Part shown: positions 63,998 to 64,000 of the stretch, piece after piece
How the letters are laid out: the number at the start of each line of letters is the position of its first letter
How positions within the stretch are numbered: the stretch's first letter is position 1
Source of the DNA: Pseudobdellovibrionaceae bacterium
Lineage (GTDB): Bacteria; Bdellovibrionota; Bdellovibrionia; Bdellovibrionales; Bdellovibrionaceae
NCBI GenBank assembly: GCA_016785955.1
Contig: JAEUWH010000047.1
Coordinates: forward strand, 1 to 64,000
Direction of reading: 5' to 3'
Length of the DNA: 64,000 nt
The notes under the pieces: model-generated
What the model was told of the DNA's origin: nothing
The model's input: the letters and a program-made list of their open reading frames with translations, nothing else
The model's database searches: none
Program-made: the position numbers and the translations under genes

Positions 63998-64000
63998 AGA

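Overview
The window looks like chromosomal DNA of a Bdellovibrio-like bacterium (Bdellovibrionota). This is inferred from gene content and has not been tested by a tree. Signs are a Gram-negative envelope (LptD, AsmA-like protein, outer-membrane-type barrel), a mevalonate pathway, alternative complex III, a CdaA-CdaR-GlmM operon, many small secreted Cys-rich proteins and lipoproteins, and moderate GC. I see no tRNA, rRNA, CRISPR array, insertion sequence or prophage. Most of the window is dense core chromosome.

Layout. 1-1905: a cytochrome b562-like gene and the decayed remains of a secreted Cys-repeat protein gene. 1906-9312: a six-gene alternative complex III (quinol:electron acceptor oxidoreductase) operon, actABCDEF, closed by a strong terminator. 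9423-11235: a Kef-type cation/proton antiporter broken by a frameshift at an A7 run. 11236-12129: a structured intergenic element and a PilZ-like protein. 12254-17857: thrS, infC (with the unusual ATT start), an inserted MepA-like peptidoglycan endopeptidase gene, then rpmI and rplT. 17878-23089: a mevalonate operon (type 2 IPP isomerase, class II HMG-CoA reductase, three GHMP enzymes). The terminator of the ribosomal-protein operon lies inside its first codons. 23078-29711 (minus): an AsmA-like protein, then a cluster of tryptophan 2,3-dioxygenase, a threonine-aldolase-type PLP enzyme, an arginase-fold hydrolase and a secreted protein. 29818-33226: a small barrel-like protein, glutamine-dependent NAD synthetase, a nicotinamidase homologue lacking its catalytic cysteine, and a tiny Cys/His-rich lipoprotein. 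33254-35374 (minus): SelO and a small heat-shock protein with a sigma-32-like promoter. 35502-43472: aldehyde dehydrogenase, tilS, ftsH, cdaA-cdaR-glmM and pdxJ. 43475-49432: a giant bacterial alpha-2-macroglobulin with a thioester motif. 49518-54849: a PuuD-like membrane protein, trhO, prfC and a two-gene ABC exporter. 54908-60485: the translation block ffh-rpsP-khpA-rimM-trmD-SPOUT methyltransferase-rplS-rnhB-yraN. 60501-64000: a small secreted protein, lptD (frameshifted in its signal peptide at an A9/T9 run), a STAS-domain protein and the end of a further minus-strand gene.

How the genes work together. The window joins respiration (complex III replacement), isoprenoid synthesis, amino-acid/NAD metabolism, c-di-AMP and cell-wall precursor supply, and translation. 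The observations I rate highest are: the minus-strand dioxygenase / PLP-lyase / arginase-fold cluster, which could be an unconventional tryptophan (kynurenine-type) route; the cysteine-less nicotinamidase homologue beside NAD synthetase; two frameshifts at homopolymer runs (kef and lptD); the terminator embedded in the 5' end of the mevalonate operon; and the decayed gene with a strict C-x17-C-x9 repeat. No single region stands out as an obvious new defence or mobile system.
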